From positions 27,668,756-27,732,755 of the forward strand of contig CP141150.1 in assembly GCA_035235625.1 (NCBI GenBank): a stretch of DNA of 64,000 nt. The letters are read 5' to 3'. Position 1 is the stretch's first letter. The number at the start of each line of letters is the position of its first letter. The notes under the pieces were generated by a model. It had not been told where the DNA came from, did not search any database, and saw only the letters and a program-made list of their open reading frames with translations. Both the position numbers and the translations under genes were made by a program. Below, in pieces: positions 24,455 through 36,629 of the stretch. The stretch is from Saururus chinensis (Eukaryota; Streptophyta; Magnoliopsida; Piperales; Saururaceae).

Positions 24455-24905
24455 TATTCTATGTACTTCTCTCTTTCCTCTTCTTCTCTCTCTTCCTCTC
24501 ACCTTCTCTCTCTACCCTTTCTCTCTTCCCTCTCTCTCTCCTCTTTCTCTCTTCCCTCTCTCTCTCCTCTTTCTCTCCCCTCACTCCTTTCTATCCTACC
24601 TCTCCCTCTCTCCTCTCTCTCTTCCCTATCTCTCTCTCCTCCCTCTCTCCTCTCTCTCTCTTCGCTATCCTCTCTCTCTCCACCCTTTCTCTCTCCTCTC
24701 TCTTGCTCCACCCTCTCTCTCCTCCCTCTCCCTCTCTCTCTTCCCTCTCCCTCTCTCTCTTCCCTCTCTCTTCCCTCCCCCTCCCTCTCTCTTCCCTCAC
24801 CTCTCCTCTCTTTCTTCCCTCTCCTCTCTCTCTCTCTCTCTCTCCCCCCTCTATCTCTGTCTTCCCTCCCCTCTCTCCTATCTCCCTACACACTATCTCT
24901 CCTCT
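24455..24905. repeat. Long pyrimidine tract (CTCTCC)n
   Basis: About 450 bp almost free of purines on the plus strand, built from CTCTCTCT/CCCTCTCT units. It yields mirror open frames of Ser/Leu/Pro or Arg/Glu that are not genes. A second tract of about 95 bp lies at 25187-25282. Confidence 0.95.
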
Positions 24906-25186
24906 AATTTCAAATTTCAAATTTTTAATTTTTTTATTCTTTAAAATTAATTTTAAAAATAAAATAAATAATTAAATAAAAATACTAATAGCAACGTATA
25001 AATATATACGTCTCTATTAGTACACTTATTAGCGATGTATATATCTATACATCGCTAATACATGTACTAATAGCGGCATATAGAGCTATACATCGCTATG
25101 AATATTTTATTTTAATTATTTTTTTTTATTTTTAAATATAAAAAAATTAATAAAAAATTTTTAAAAAATCAAAATAAAATTCCTCT

Positions 25187-25282
25187 CACCCTCCCTCTCT
25201 TCCCTCTCCTCTCCTCTCCTCTCTCTCTCTCTCTCTCCCTCCCCTCCCCTCGCTCTCTCCCCTCCCTCCCACTCTCTCTTTC
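25187..25282. repeat. Second pyrimidine tract
   Basis: Same CTCTCCC composition as the longer tract, separated from it by subterminal repeats and AT-rich sequence. Confidence 0.9.
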
Positions 25283-25794
25283 ATTAAATTTTTTATTTAA
25301 AAAATAGGTAGTAGCGACGCATGTGACGCATTTTACCATGCGTCACTACTACTATTAGGTAGTAGCGACATATAGCATATGTGTCGTTACTAGTTCTTAT
25401 TTTTTTAATTTTTTTTTCAAATTGAGAATTATTAGTGACGCTCATTTTTAAATATCGCTATTGTTGAAACTAGTAATGACTTTTGTAAAAATGCGTTATT
25501 AATAGTTTTGAATTTTAAAATATATATATATATATATATCTTTTAGTGACGCTTATAAAAGCGTTGCTAATAACGTAGCATAAATTAAAGCGTCGCTAAA
25601 GGGTTACGTATTAGCGACTTTTGGAGTTATGCGTCACTAATAGACTACCATTAGCGACGCTTAGTATTATGCATCACTAATATTTGTATTTTTTGCGATG
25701 GTTTATTATATGTCGTTATTATCACTTTTTAGTGACGCATAGTATTGCGATGCTTATATAAGCGCTACTAAAACCCAATTTTGTTGTAGTGCAT

Positions 25795-26215
25795 CATCAT
25801 GGGTCATTCCTTGCGTAGATGCGCCAAGAAGTCTTGGATGGTCTCCTGATCTTCAACCCATAAAATTTCCATGTGGAACACAGTTTGTAGATCAAAGTAG
25901 TTGTGTGGTACCATAGCGACCTCCTCATTGTCCTTTTGTTGCTCTGCGTGCTCTTCAACGTCTATCACATGTCAGATACTTTCTCATAATTCTTGATCAA
26001 CTTGATTTGGATTGTCCAATATAGTGGCACTACTGGAAGTAACATTTGAGCCCACCATTTCCGGGGTAGGAGACTTATAAGAAAATGCCTCTGGTGCAGG
26101 GATAATATATGGGGCACGAATGGATGCCAACAGATCGAACTTCATCCTGGCTTTGCCTTCTGCACCTCCCTTGCCTGCTGAGTCAACATCCCAATCTTCT
26201 CGGTAATTTAATTGT
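25795..26215 (-). pseudogene. Possible 5' part of the Ulp1-type relic
   Basis: Minus-strand frames contain acidic phrases such as VEEHAEQQKDNEEVAMVPH and YFDLQTVFHMEILWVEDQET. They look like the low-complexity N-terminal region of a MULE-borne ULP1 gene, and a stop interrupts them. It lies directly across the CACTA-type insertion from 23130-23183. Assignment is inference. Confidence 0.35.
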
Positions 26216-26268
26216 TATATCCCTTTGGCTTTTTTTGATAACACAAGATATGAACTTGGGAAATAGTA

Positions 26269-26416
26269 ACATAAAAACTAGGCAAAGAGGTTTGGGAAAA
26301 TTTTAAAAAAATTTATGGCACAAGTTGGTCTAGACTGACTTGTAACATAAAAAATAGGCAAAGGGATTGGGGAAATTTTTTAAAATTTATGGCACAAGTT
26401 GGTCTAGACTGAGTTG
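26269..26416 (+). repeat. Two-copy tandem repeat, about 74 bp
   Basis: Units at about 26269-26342 and 26343-26416, both containing TATGGCACAAGTTGGTCTAG and GGCAAAG. Nearly identical. Confidence 0.9.
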
Positions 26417-26649
26417 TTGAGATGCTCTACCTTTTTTGTATTTTTGAGAAAATTGTAAGTATAAAATGGTTAACTTTCTTCCATCTCATGGCTTTATAAA
26501 TTTTCTCCTTTATTATAAGACTCAATCATGCAAAGAAAGGCGTCATGAAGGCATGAACTTAATTATTGTGTCCTTTACACATAAATTTGAAAAACTTATA
26601 TGGGGTGAATTAGGAGGCAGTGGTTGAAAACACTATAAAAAAAAAATCT

Positions 26650-27020
26650 TCTAGTGCGGGTTTGAAAACCCCCGCTAAAAAGCTCAAAACCGCCGCTAAA
26701 ACTTTTAGCTGCAGTTTTGAAGTTGCCGCTAAAAAGAGCCCCGCAAAAAGTTTTTGTGGGGAACTTAGCGGGGGTTTTGTGAGCCGCCACTAAAAAGTAA
26801 GCTTTTTAGCGGCAGTTTTGGTAGCCGCCGCTAATAAGTTTAAAAAATCAAACTCTTTTAGTGGAGGCCAGGCTAACCCCCGCTAAAAGTTTAATTTTTT
26901 TCTCAGGGGTTTTCCAAAACCGCCGCTAAAGTATTTTAGCAGGGGGTCCATATGAGTGTGAAATCCTTTTAGCGGCTATTTGAAAAACCTCCGATAAAAA
27001 TCAAAACCGCCACTACAAAT
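26650..27020. repeat. Left subterminal repeat array of the CACTA element
   Basis: About a dozen copies in both orientations of CCGCTAAAA/TTTTAGCGG, usually as AACCGCCGCTAAAA, spaced 20-45 bp. In En/Spm such arrays bind the second element-encoded protein. Confidence 0.85.
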
Positions 27021-27439
27021 AATTTTTTATTTTCTAAAATTTTAATTAAATTTGCTTTTCTCACTTGTATATTTATGTATTATCAAACATACTATGCTTC
27101 CAATTGCACCTTACATATAACTATAAGTTAACGCTTTAATAATAACATAAAAGATCTTAAAATAACAAAATTATTTAAATCAAATACGCAATACAATAAG
27201 TATTGAAAAAGAAGCTTGCAAATACAATAGTTCCAAATATTTACAATGTCTAAGTACTAATGACAAGATTATTTAATATAAAGAAGAAGGAAAAGTCTTT
27301 GATAAGACTTAGATTCGTTAGCGCAACTTGTCAATTTAAAATCATTCACCACTAGCCTACACAAAAATGAAATAAAACAAAATTAGATTATAAAATTGTT
27401 AAACTAATAAAAAAATATAATTATACTTTACAACTACTT

Positions 27440-29016
27440 TGTATGCTTTTACCTGACTCATTTGAGACTGAAAAAAACTCATCATTTGATCCATCTTCGA
27501 TAATAATTCTGCTTGTTAATCTTTAAGTTGCCCTATTTCCTCCTTGTACTTCGTGCTCTCATCTTTTAGCTTTAAATTGTCCTCTTCTATATTTGATAAT
27601 TTTTCTTTCATCGAATTATATTTAGCTACTGAGGAAGATCTTGTATGCTTAGCTGATGCCCCCCATAAACTAGATGGAGTTACTCCGTGACCAAAACCCC
27701 AAACACGTCCTGGTTTCTCAGCTCCCATGGCAATAGAAAATATATCATTTGGTGAAGGAAGTGGTGCCTCATGAAGACAATCTTTTTCTATGCGAGCCTC
27801 AATTTCTTTTTGCAATTCATGAATTATTTTAGTTCATAATATTATGTTTGAAGGTCTATATATAAATAAAATGACATATATATAATGGTTAAAAAAATTA
27901 GTCCAAGTATTGAGAATGTTTAACTTACAATCTTATTTTCTGCATCTTTGTTGACATATTTGCCATCCTTTTTTGTATGTGTTAAAATAAAAAGTTCCCA
28001 TCGTGGGATTGGGACATCAGTTTTCCGTTTCAGTTGCTTCAAACATAAATAAATGAAATACAAAATTTTAGACTAATTAATAAAAAGAAAAGTACAAAAT
28101 AAATAAAGTATACATGTAATAAAAAATTTGACAATTACCTCCTCAAACTGTATTTGCTTAAAGCTTTTAGTTCCAGTTGTGTGGTGGAATGTTTGTTTTG
28201 CACGATTACTTTTATTAGTAGTACTCCTTACCTGTATTAATTCATTTTGGTTTTGTTTACTTATAACACGACAATAAATTTAAATTGAAAATCATTATGA
28301 TTCACTATTATAGAGTTTACCTTTGCTTCTTCTGATTCCCAATAACTCAAAAGAGTTTTCCATTGACCTTTATCCACTTCAATAGGTGCCTCAGTGTTTG
28401 CATGTGTGTCTTCAGGCTTAGTATCATAATATTTAGTTTTCAACCTACTCCTGAAGTCAACCCATTTCTTATTTAAAGAGGACATAATATATTTTTTTGC
28501 ATCAGATACAACGTCCTCATCAAATTTAAAATACTTCTCCATCACACAAGAATTACCAGAATAACATTAGACTTGGCCTCATGTTTAAGTTGATTTTATT
28601 TATAAGATATAGATAAATTTAACATCAATTAGTGAGTGACCTAAAACATTACTCATACCCAAAAATCTAAATCTTCATAATCTATTACATAATAATATTC
28701 TATTTAGTTCACAAAAAATAAAAAGTAAAAGGATAATGCTTACCAAAACTTCTTCCCACCCTTTGTCTTTGTTATCTTTAGGCATTAATTTCCATGTAGC
28801 AACATCTATAGGAAATTTAGATCGATCCCTTGGCAAAGGACCCAAAAACCGGGTAAACCATCCAGCATGCTCTCCATAGGGTTGGCCCTTATCAAACCTC
28901 ACATGATATTTATCTCCATTTCCTTTTAATAAAAATTTATACGTTGTGGGTCCTCTTCTCTTCTTCCTTGGTGGTGACGAAACATCATTGTCATGAAACA
29001 TATACTGGTCATCCAT
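27440..29016 (-). CDS. CACTA accessory protein, Transposase_24 (Ptta/En/Spm) type
   Basis: A spliced minus-strand gene. Exons: 29016-28744 (MDDQYMFHDN..., basic PPRKKRRGP, then FDKGQPYGEHAGWFTRFLG; donor TTTTG/GTAAGC), about 28530-28321 (KYFKFDEDV, KKWVDFRSRL, WKTLLSYWESEEAK; donor AAAG/GTAAAC), about 28230-28135 (RSTTNKSNRAKQTFHHTTGT), about 28050-27930 (PRWELFILTHTKKDGKYVN) and about 27830-27440 (ELQKEIEARIEKD, coiled coil). The G...W...L / W...SE.....S..N...R......G pattern is that of the plant Ptta/En/Spm transposase family. In En/Spm the partner protein binds subterminal repeats. A stop (27516) splits the last exon unless splicing avoids it. Exon edges in the middle are approximate. Confidence 0.7.
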
Positions 29017-29119
29017 ATGCACCTTCTCATAATAGGAACAAAAAATAGTAAATGGCATTAGTAAATTGTTGCTCAAAGTACAAGTTTTAAATGTGCACGG
29101 AAAACTCTTGCACAAGATA

Positions 29120-32100
29120 ACATATCATTCACTCAAACTTAAAATAGGTTATACAAAATTATAGAACAACAAGATCAATCACTAACATAAAATAGGTTAT
29201 ACATGATGTATAAATCCTTAATTGTCCACAACATGACATCTTGGCAATAAAATAGCATAAAACGAGCTACTCATATTTGGCGTCAAACTATTGCTAGTTA
29301 ACAACCGATAGTTCAGACCTAATTCTATAAAGTCAACCATAAATTTTAATAAGAAGCATCAATTGTGAAAATAAATAACTAAATAAGTGCTCCAAGATGA
29401 CGGTTCAGACCTCTGAAATGCTTCAAAAGTGCTAAAGTTTTGGTGAAATCTCCCAGCTCTGAACAATGGAACAAGCAGGATGTGTTTTTCTTATTTGCAA
29501 GTCCAAACAACAACCCTAGTAAGAAACCTGACTTCACAAAAGATTTAATCCACCTCTTACATCATCAACCATATCAGCAGGTCATGTACAAATGCATAGA
29601 AAAGTTTTACCATCAGTAGCCTCATTTATACTCTCTTAAAGTTTATACAACTTTTCTGAACTTTCTTAAAGATGTTACAGCTCTTCTAAGGTTATAACCA
29701 ACTCATGGCTTATGATATCAGAAGGACCACTAGGATACCAATTACCAAAGGCCAAAGATCGGCTTAAAAATCTTTGAGCTTGGGGTAATGACATAGCTAG
29801 TGAGGTTATAACTAAGTCACATTTATTGCTGGTTGAAAAAACAATCGGCTTAAAAAATGGAAATAGGTTTGGCGTCGCTAGTTAACAACTTGGCAATAAA
29901 GCAGCATGAAACCAGTAGCAGCCAGCAAAATCTGAAAAGAATACTGAATTATGGTATGTGTCAAAAAAGCATAACTGAAAATGTGCAGATAGAAACAATT
30001 TCTGTCAGATGTTCTACTGTGTAAAGTAATTCGTAGAAACAATTTCTTCAAAAATTTAAAAGAATTTAAGTACAACCTTGAAAAGGCTTTTGCAGGAGTA
30101 GGGGCACTTCAGAAAAGGCTTTTGCAGTTTGCACCAACAAAGATAAGGCTAGCACGGTAGTTCAGTCTGCCTGCATGAAATAAGTAGTTCAGTCTGCCTG
30201 CATTATATAGTAGCTCAAAAAGAAAATAAAAAAAATAAGGCTTTCGTAGTTTGCAAAGTTCTCTCTATTGCATTATTTCTGATTCAGGTTCTTCTAGCAT
30301 CTATATTCATTAATCTATGGAAAGAAATACCAGTAAACCGAAGAAAAAATGAGTGTTTGGCAAACCAAAACTCCCGCTATCCTATTTCATCTTCGGATGA
30401 AACATCCCCTGCCATATTGCTACACCCGAATGAAAAGCATGCATGACCAATCTCACTCTGCAGCAGCTGAGATCATGCGGCTCACAACTGCAACAAAAAA
30501 TTCAGTCAGATCAAGAGAAGAAGCTGGGGCCATAATATGCATAGATCAGGCTAATCACAAGTTTCCTTTATATTAGAAAAATTGAAAGTTCAGGTAGAGC
30601 AAGCTAGACTTGAGTAATTGAAAGTAAAGAAAGTAAAGATAGTGGCTTCCTTTAGATTGGATAGTAAATCAAACAACTTAAATAAAATCATGACATTCAT
30701 TAGGTGAAACTTCAGAGAGAGCAAATCAGATTGACGATAAATGTTCAACCATAAATGACAACCTTTCTAGCCCAAAAAAAAAAACTGTACGATTTTTAAT
30801 AACCTAACAAGAAATAAAATGCTTTTCAGAGGAGAGAAAGCCAAAATAAAATTATCAGTTGACAGATCATTACAAAAAAATTGTACATCGTCATCTTCTG
30901 CTTGTCATTCTAACTGATCAAGCTGTGCCATCTCACTTCACAACTGAATTTTACTTGTTTCCCGTAAGTAACCAGATTAATAACCAAAAAACTACACCAA
31001 CCAGTAAATCAAGATAGTTTGATAAAATTATTGACATGCTTTATGAGAACATTATAGTAATAACAAATTTCCTAACAACAATCATCATCTAGGTACTGTT
31101 TTACTTTTGATCAAGAGTTTAATGCAAAATCAAGCCGATGACGATATGGTAAGGCTATCTACCCAACCTGAGAATCAAATGATGGGCCTTTTGAACATGG
31201 TGAAACGGGTTAAGCTAACTTGCAAAAGACAAAAGCTCTAGGATTCGGATAGGGAAAAATCCACATTCAAGTCAGAAATCTTGTTGCAGAGTTTAAGCTT
31301 AAGCCGGATAAAAAGAAGAGGAGTCTAGGCATCCCTGGATTTTACTGTCAAGTTGACCACAGATAACAATCTTCATTGGAACAATGGGCCTGGCATGATC
31401 AGTTTCAACGCATTCTTTTGCTTAAGTGTTAAATAATTATCCTTAAACATACAATAAAATGTATAACCAGTAATTAATAAGACAATTTACAGGAACCATC
31501 ACATGACACTCATCGCGATCCATTATAGGAGCATAGGTATTTAAAAAAATTAAGTAAAGTCTTGACAACTTTTAGACTTCTTATTCTATTCAGCTAGTGT
31601 GAGGAACAAGATAGAAATAGATAGTTTATATATCCATAACAAAAGAAAGTAAAGAAGTGACAGTTTTTTTGGTCAAATAAGAAAAATTCCAGGAATTTTT
31701 TGTCACAACTTCATAAATGACATGTCAACCTTAGAGCAGGGATAATTCCGAAGGAAACTTCATAAAAATTGAAATTTCAAGCAGAGCAAGCTAGACTTGA
31801 GTAAAGAAAGTAAAGAACTAGCAGTTTTTTACCACAGATTTCTTTTCCAGGTTTATCTGACCCTTCTACTACTTGTCCAGAAAAGTTGCAAGATTTAATG
31901 ATTTCAACAACCTAATCAAAGCAAAGAAAATGTAGGAAATAATAAATAAGACAATGAATTATAACAGTATAGTGAAAAATAGAGATGTTAAACAAAAATT
32001 AATTGTAAGAAGAAGACCATGTTATTTGCTTAGGTATTAAATAATTGTTATGAACTTATAGTAAAATGCATGACTAGTATATAATAAGATAAATAAGCAC

Positions 32101-32260
32101 ATTTAAAAATATTAATGACTTAGAAAAGTTAATGAAAGTGGCTTCTTTAAGTTTGGATAGTAAATCAAACAACCTAATATAAAAGAAAAAGTTGAATAAA
32201 AATATCAAACTATTACAAGAGAAAGGAATTCAAAATTGTAATAAAAAACTAAATATTAAA
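29120..32260. other. CACTA interior between the two genes
   Basis: No recognised coding sequence. Contains several dispersed repeats shared with 36000-38300 of the same element. Examples: the block with GAAAAATAGAGATGTTAAA at 31977 and 38119, GTTCTACTGTGTAA at about 30010 and 36890, and GCAAGCTAGACTTGAGTAA at about 30598 and 31786. Confidence 0.6.
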
Positions 32261-32263
32261 TTA

Positions 32264-35200
32264 TTAATCATCATAATCAGTTTCATTATCATCTCCAAAA
32301 ATTGATATGTCATCTGTTTGTGTGGCAACTTCTTCTGAAAATGTATTGACAGTGGCTCCCTCTGCATTTGGTCGCAACCAATTTTCAACTTCTATATCTT
32401 CTTCTTCAAAGTTGCCTGGAGGTTGCTGGCCAAACATCGCATCTATTGACACTTCCGAATCATCAATCATCACCAATTTCTTTTGGCATTGTCTTCACAA
32501 CAACATGCCAATCAGGTTCAATTGGATCTTCAACATAGAAAACTTGTATTGCCTGAGATGCAAATACATATGGCTCATCTATCTCACTATGACCAGAAAA
32601 CAACAATCTTGAAAAATTCACAAGTGTGAATCCATTCTCATCAGTCATAATTCCTCTTCCTTGCGCTCTTATATCAACCCAATCGCATTTGAACAATACA
32701 AACCTAAAGTCATCGGAATATTTCAACTCAATTATATCAGTTACGCGACCATAATAAGTTAAGGGCGATGAAATAGGAGATTTATCCCTCGAGCTTGCAT
32801 AACTTATAGTTTCTGCCGTAACTGCAATAGCACTATTATGAGTTTTAGCTCTCTTATCCTTATCTAATATACGAAATTTAAACCCAGATTTGGTTGTGTA
32901 GGCACTAAATCTATATGCAATAGGATGTGGGCCTTCCGCAAGTAAGTCGACTCCTTCAATACTAATATTTGCCTTCACCTTTCGTCGAACCTACAATCAT
33001 GGAAAAAGATAATAAAAATCACTTTATTGTGTTGACTGAGCTAAACATGTGTGCCAATAAATGTTTGTTTTGTAACATACCTCTTGCTTTAACCAATCAC
33101 TAAATTGTTCATTGTGCAGTTTTTGAATATCACGAGGATTTGCTCTCCTATGTCTTAGTTTAAGAACACTAATATGTTGTCTGCACACATTTTATGTATA
33201 TGTTACTATCAACTATTCATGTATTGAATATATGTGACATTAATTTCATCAAGAGTGTAGAACTAATGTCATGATTTGAAGCTCACCTTATATAAGGTCC
33301 AACAATGTCCTCATTATTGAATAACACATAACGATGTGTTTGCTCCAATTCAATTTTGCTTAGAAAGAACCTTGACCCACACGATGTATCTTCCCTTTTT
33401 GACCTTGGGGGTCGACTTAACCGTGTTTCAACATTGTCAAAATATCTTGAACATAATGAAAGACATTCATCGGCAATGTATACTTCAGCAATAGGCCCCT
33501 CTGGTTGAGCCCTATTACGCACATACGACTTTAAAGTACACAAGTACCTACACATCTCAAATTTTGTTTCAAGTAAGTTATCACATAAATTTACATTTTA
33601 ATTATAATAATAAAATAAAAAAAATTGATTACCTTTCAATTGGGTACATCCATCGATAATGAACTGGTCCTCCTATAAGGGTCTCTGAAGCAAGAAGTAT
33701 AGGCAAATGCTCCATAATATCAAAAAATGCCGGAGGAAAGATTCTTTCTAGATGGCAAAGGACTACTCCAATATGTTGATCAATGCGTTTGAGCTCTTCC
33801 ACATGACACTCTTTAGAGCATAATTCACGAAAGAAATTGCTCAACTCTATAAGTGCATACTTTACATTGTTGGGAAAAATTCTTCGAATGGCAAGAGGCA
33901 AAAAATGTTGCATAATGACATGAGAATCATAACTTTTAAGCCCAAAAATCTTACACTCTTTAACATTTACTCACCTTGATATATTAGATGAGTAGCCATC
34001 AGGAGTCATCAAAATTTTCAAAACCCTACAAAACATTTGTTTCTCTCCTTTGTTCATAGAATAACATGTAGGTGGTAAATACGCACTTCTACCCCCTACT
34101 TGCCACTGTGGGTGTAGCTCTTTCCTCACTCTCATGTCTACTAAATTGAGACGCGCATTTAAGTTATCCTTTGATTTTTTTTCTAAATTTAATAAAGTCC
34201 GAAGTACATTGTCACATACGTTCTTCTCAATGTGCATCACATATGCCTTATTAAATTATGCTCCCAGTAAGGTAACTAAAAAAAAATACTCTTCTTCCTC
34301 CAATTACTTTCTCCCGTGCCTACTCTCTTTCACTTTTTCTCAACACCAAAGGTGTGTTCAATACTTTTTAACTTATGCAATATACTTGACCCTGTCAGTG
34401 GAACCGAGGGTTCTCTATCTTCAATTGGTCCATTAAAAGAGTACTTCTGCTTCCAAAATTTATGGTCTCTAGGTAAGAAACGACGATGTCCCATATAATA
34501 GCATTTTCTACTATTTTTCAAATATAATGAGCAAGTTTCCTCATGACATGAGGGACATGCAAGCTTCCCTTTTGTGCTCCAACCAGATAACATCGCGTAC
34601 CCTGGGAAGTCACTTATAGTCCATAGAACAGTTGCATGCATTTGGAATATCTCTTTCTTCGATGAATCATATGTCTCCACACCAACATCCCATAATTCTT
34701 TTAATTCTTCAATCAATGGCCTAAGGAATATGTCAATCTTATTACCAGGGTCATCTGGGATGAGCAATGATAACATAAAGTTTAGTTGTTTCATGCATAA
34801 CGATGGAGGTAAGTTATAAGGAACTAGAATTATAGGCCATATGATATGTGAAAGAGACAATGTCCTAAATGAGTTGAAGCCATCACTTGCTAGACCAAGT
34901 CTAACATTACGTGGCTTTGAAGCAAATGCAGGATAGATAGAATCAAGATGTTTCCAAGCTAGAGAATCAGCTAGGTGTCTTAGGATCCCATCTCTCTTAC
35001 ACTTCTCATCATGCCATCGCATATCACCTGCAATTTTGGATGACATATACAACCTCTGCAACATTGGCTTTATGGGAAAATGACGAAGTATCTTTGCCGG
35101 GATCCTCCTTTAAGTACCATCTTCATCACCTTCTGAAGTCTTCCAACGAGGTGTCTCACATACATGACAAACATTTTGGCCAGTCGTATCCTTCCAATAT

Positions 35201-35876
35201 AACATGCAGTTGTTTGGGTATGCATCAATCTTGTTGTACTCAAGAGTCCCAACATTGATATAATTTTCTTACATTGGCCAAATGTTTTAGGTAGGCTGTT
35301 ATCTTTCGGATGTAGTTCATGTAACAAGTCAATCAACATAGTGACTGACTTGTTACTCCATCCACCTAGACATTTAACATGCCATAGTCTAAGAACAAAA
35401 GATAGCTTTGTGAGTGTTGTACACCCCAGAATCACCTCACTCTCAACCTCTTCTACCAATTTAAAAAAGTTGGGTCGATGTTCCATGGGTATGTCATTTG
35501 TGCCACTATCAAAACTATCTACTGGATCTTCATGAACTCCACATGCATCATGCAACAGTGACCGCATATCATCGCCCATGTCACGTAAATTGACTCCAGC
35601 ATCCACCGAATTTTTGTAGCTTGAACTACCTATTTGGCTAGATGAGTTCTCCCCATGATAAACCCATATGGTGTAGCTTTGTATAATACCATTACATATC
35701 AAGTGTTCAAAGGTTGTAACCCCATCTTGATACAACACATTGTTGCATTTATTACATGGGCATTTCAACTTCTCATTTATGCATGCCCCACGTTCTATGG
35801 CTAGTTCTATGAACCTTTTCACACCATCAATGTACTCAAAAGAAGCTCTAGACTTATTAATCCAACTCTTATCCAT
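32264..35876 (-). pseudogene. CACTA TNP2-type transposase gene, damaged
   Basis: Family-order domains, minus strand. 35876-35270: transposase-associated N-terminus (MDKSWINKSRASFEYIDGVK, CPCNKCNN). 35064-34330: Transposase_21 core (MRWHDEKCKRDGILRHLADS, GWSTKGKLACPSCHEETC, YMGHRRFLP). 34240-33971: MHIEKNVCDN. 33913-33283: DUF4218 (FIELSNFFRELCSK-like, PVHYRWMYPIER), split by an intron about 33627-33549. 33181-33080: short exon. 32993-32463: DUF4216 (FVLFKCDWVD). 32476-32264: acidic tail in a shifted frame. Lesions seen: a one-base loss near 35258, an in-frame TAA near 35110, stops near 34327 and 34274, a frame break near 34250 and a stop near 33970. An intact protein would cut and join the element ends in the nucleus. 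Confidence 0.85.
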
Positions 35877-35916
35877 CAACTACATTATTTACAAAATTGT
35901 ATATACTAGTTTAGTA

Positions 35917-35968
<52 letters not shown>
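35917..35968. repeat. (AAT)n microsatellite
   Basis: About 17 AAT/TAA units, 40 bp upstream of the TNP2 start. Confidence 0.97.
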
Positions 35969-35969
<1 letters not shown>

Positions 35970-36095
35970 ATGACCAAGAGAATAAGAAAGGAAGTGGACG
36001 AAAGTAGATCCTCCAATGAATCAGACATATGTACAATTCTAAGTCAAACTGCATACTATTCAACTTGGCTAGTACAATTTGTCCCAAGTTACTAC

Positions 36096-36627
36096 AAAAA
36101 AGAAGAGCAAAAAGGGAGAGAACACATGCATCCAAGTATAAGCAAGTTGATGAACCAAATGAAGAACTCATGAGCTGTGAAAAAACTGCTGCCAATTATC
36201 AGCTGAAGCACATATAATAGCCTTCTATTCCTAGTTAGCCCAATATTACCAATTTCTACTGACACACTAAAGCAAGAACATTACAAGAATTATTAGAAGT
36301 ATAAATATATGCTTTAAGATTATGAAAATACAAAACCCACCTTGGTAGACAATTCAACCATTCCTTGAATTTGGTCTGAGTGACACTTGAGGAATAAGCT
36401 AGTCATGCAGCTAGTCGTGTAGGAACTTTCACCTATAATATGTTACCATATCAATATGGATGCTTAACTATTCAAACTTAATGATTATAAGAGATCATTT
36501 AAGAGGAAAAACAAGAGCAACAAGGGTGAGAATACATGCATCCAAGTCTATGCAGGTTGATGAACTAAATGAAGAATTCACGAGCTGTGAAAAAAATGCT
36601 AATTATCATATGAAGCACATATACAAC
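36096..36627 (+). repeat. Direct repeat pair inside the CACTA element
   Basis: 36096-36217 and 36505-36627 share ACATGCATCCAAGT, CAAGTTGATGAACCAAATGA-like sequence, GAGCTGTGAAAAAA and GAAGCACATATA. About 122 bp each, clearly diverged. Confidence 0.8.
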
Positions 36628-36629
36628 AT

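Larger units (their letters stand above)
23183..25791. mobile_element. Non-autonomous CACTA-type element, 2.6 kb
   Basis: The right end reads ...CCCAATTTTGTTGTAGTG, the complement of CACTACAACAAAATTGGG, a canonical CACTA terminus. Both flanks carry many copies of TTAGCGACGC/GCGTCGCTAA variants (23200-23580, 24280-24430, 24985-25100, 25310-25770), the subterminal arrays of this superfamily. The left end is degenerate: CAGTACTGTAAA at 23183 is my best guess, with AAT before it against CAT after the right end, so the target duplication is imperfect. No transposase frame is present. Inserted between exon-like pieces of the Ulp1-type relic. Confidence 0.7.

Noticed and set aside
24461-24975. Open frames of 90-148 codons on both strands
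   Set aside because: By-products of the CTCTCC tract: Ser/Leu/Pro repeats on one strand, Arg/Glu on the other.
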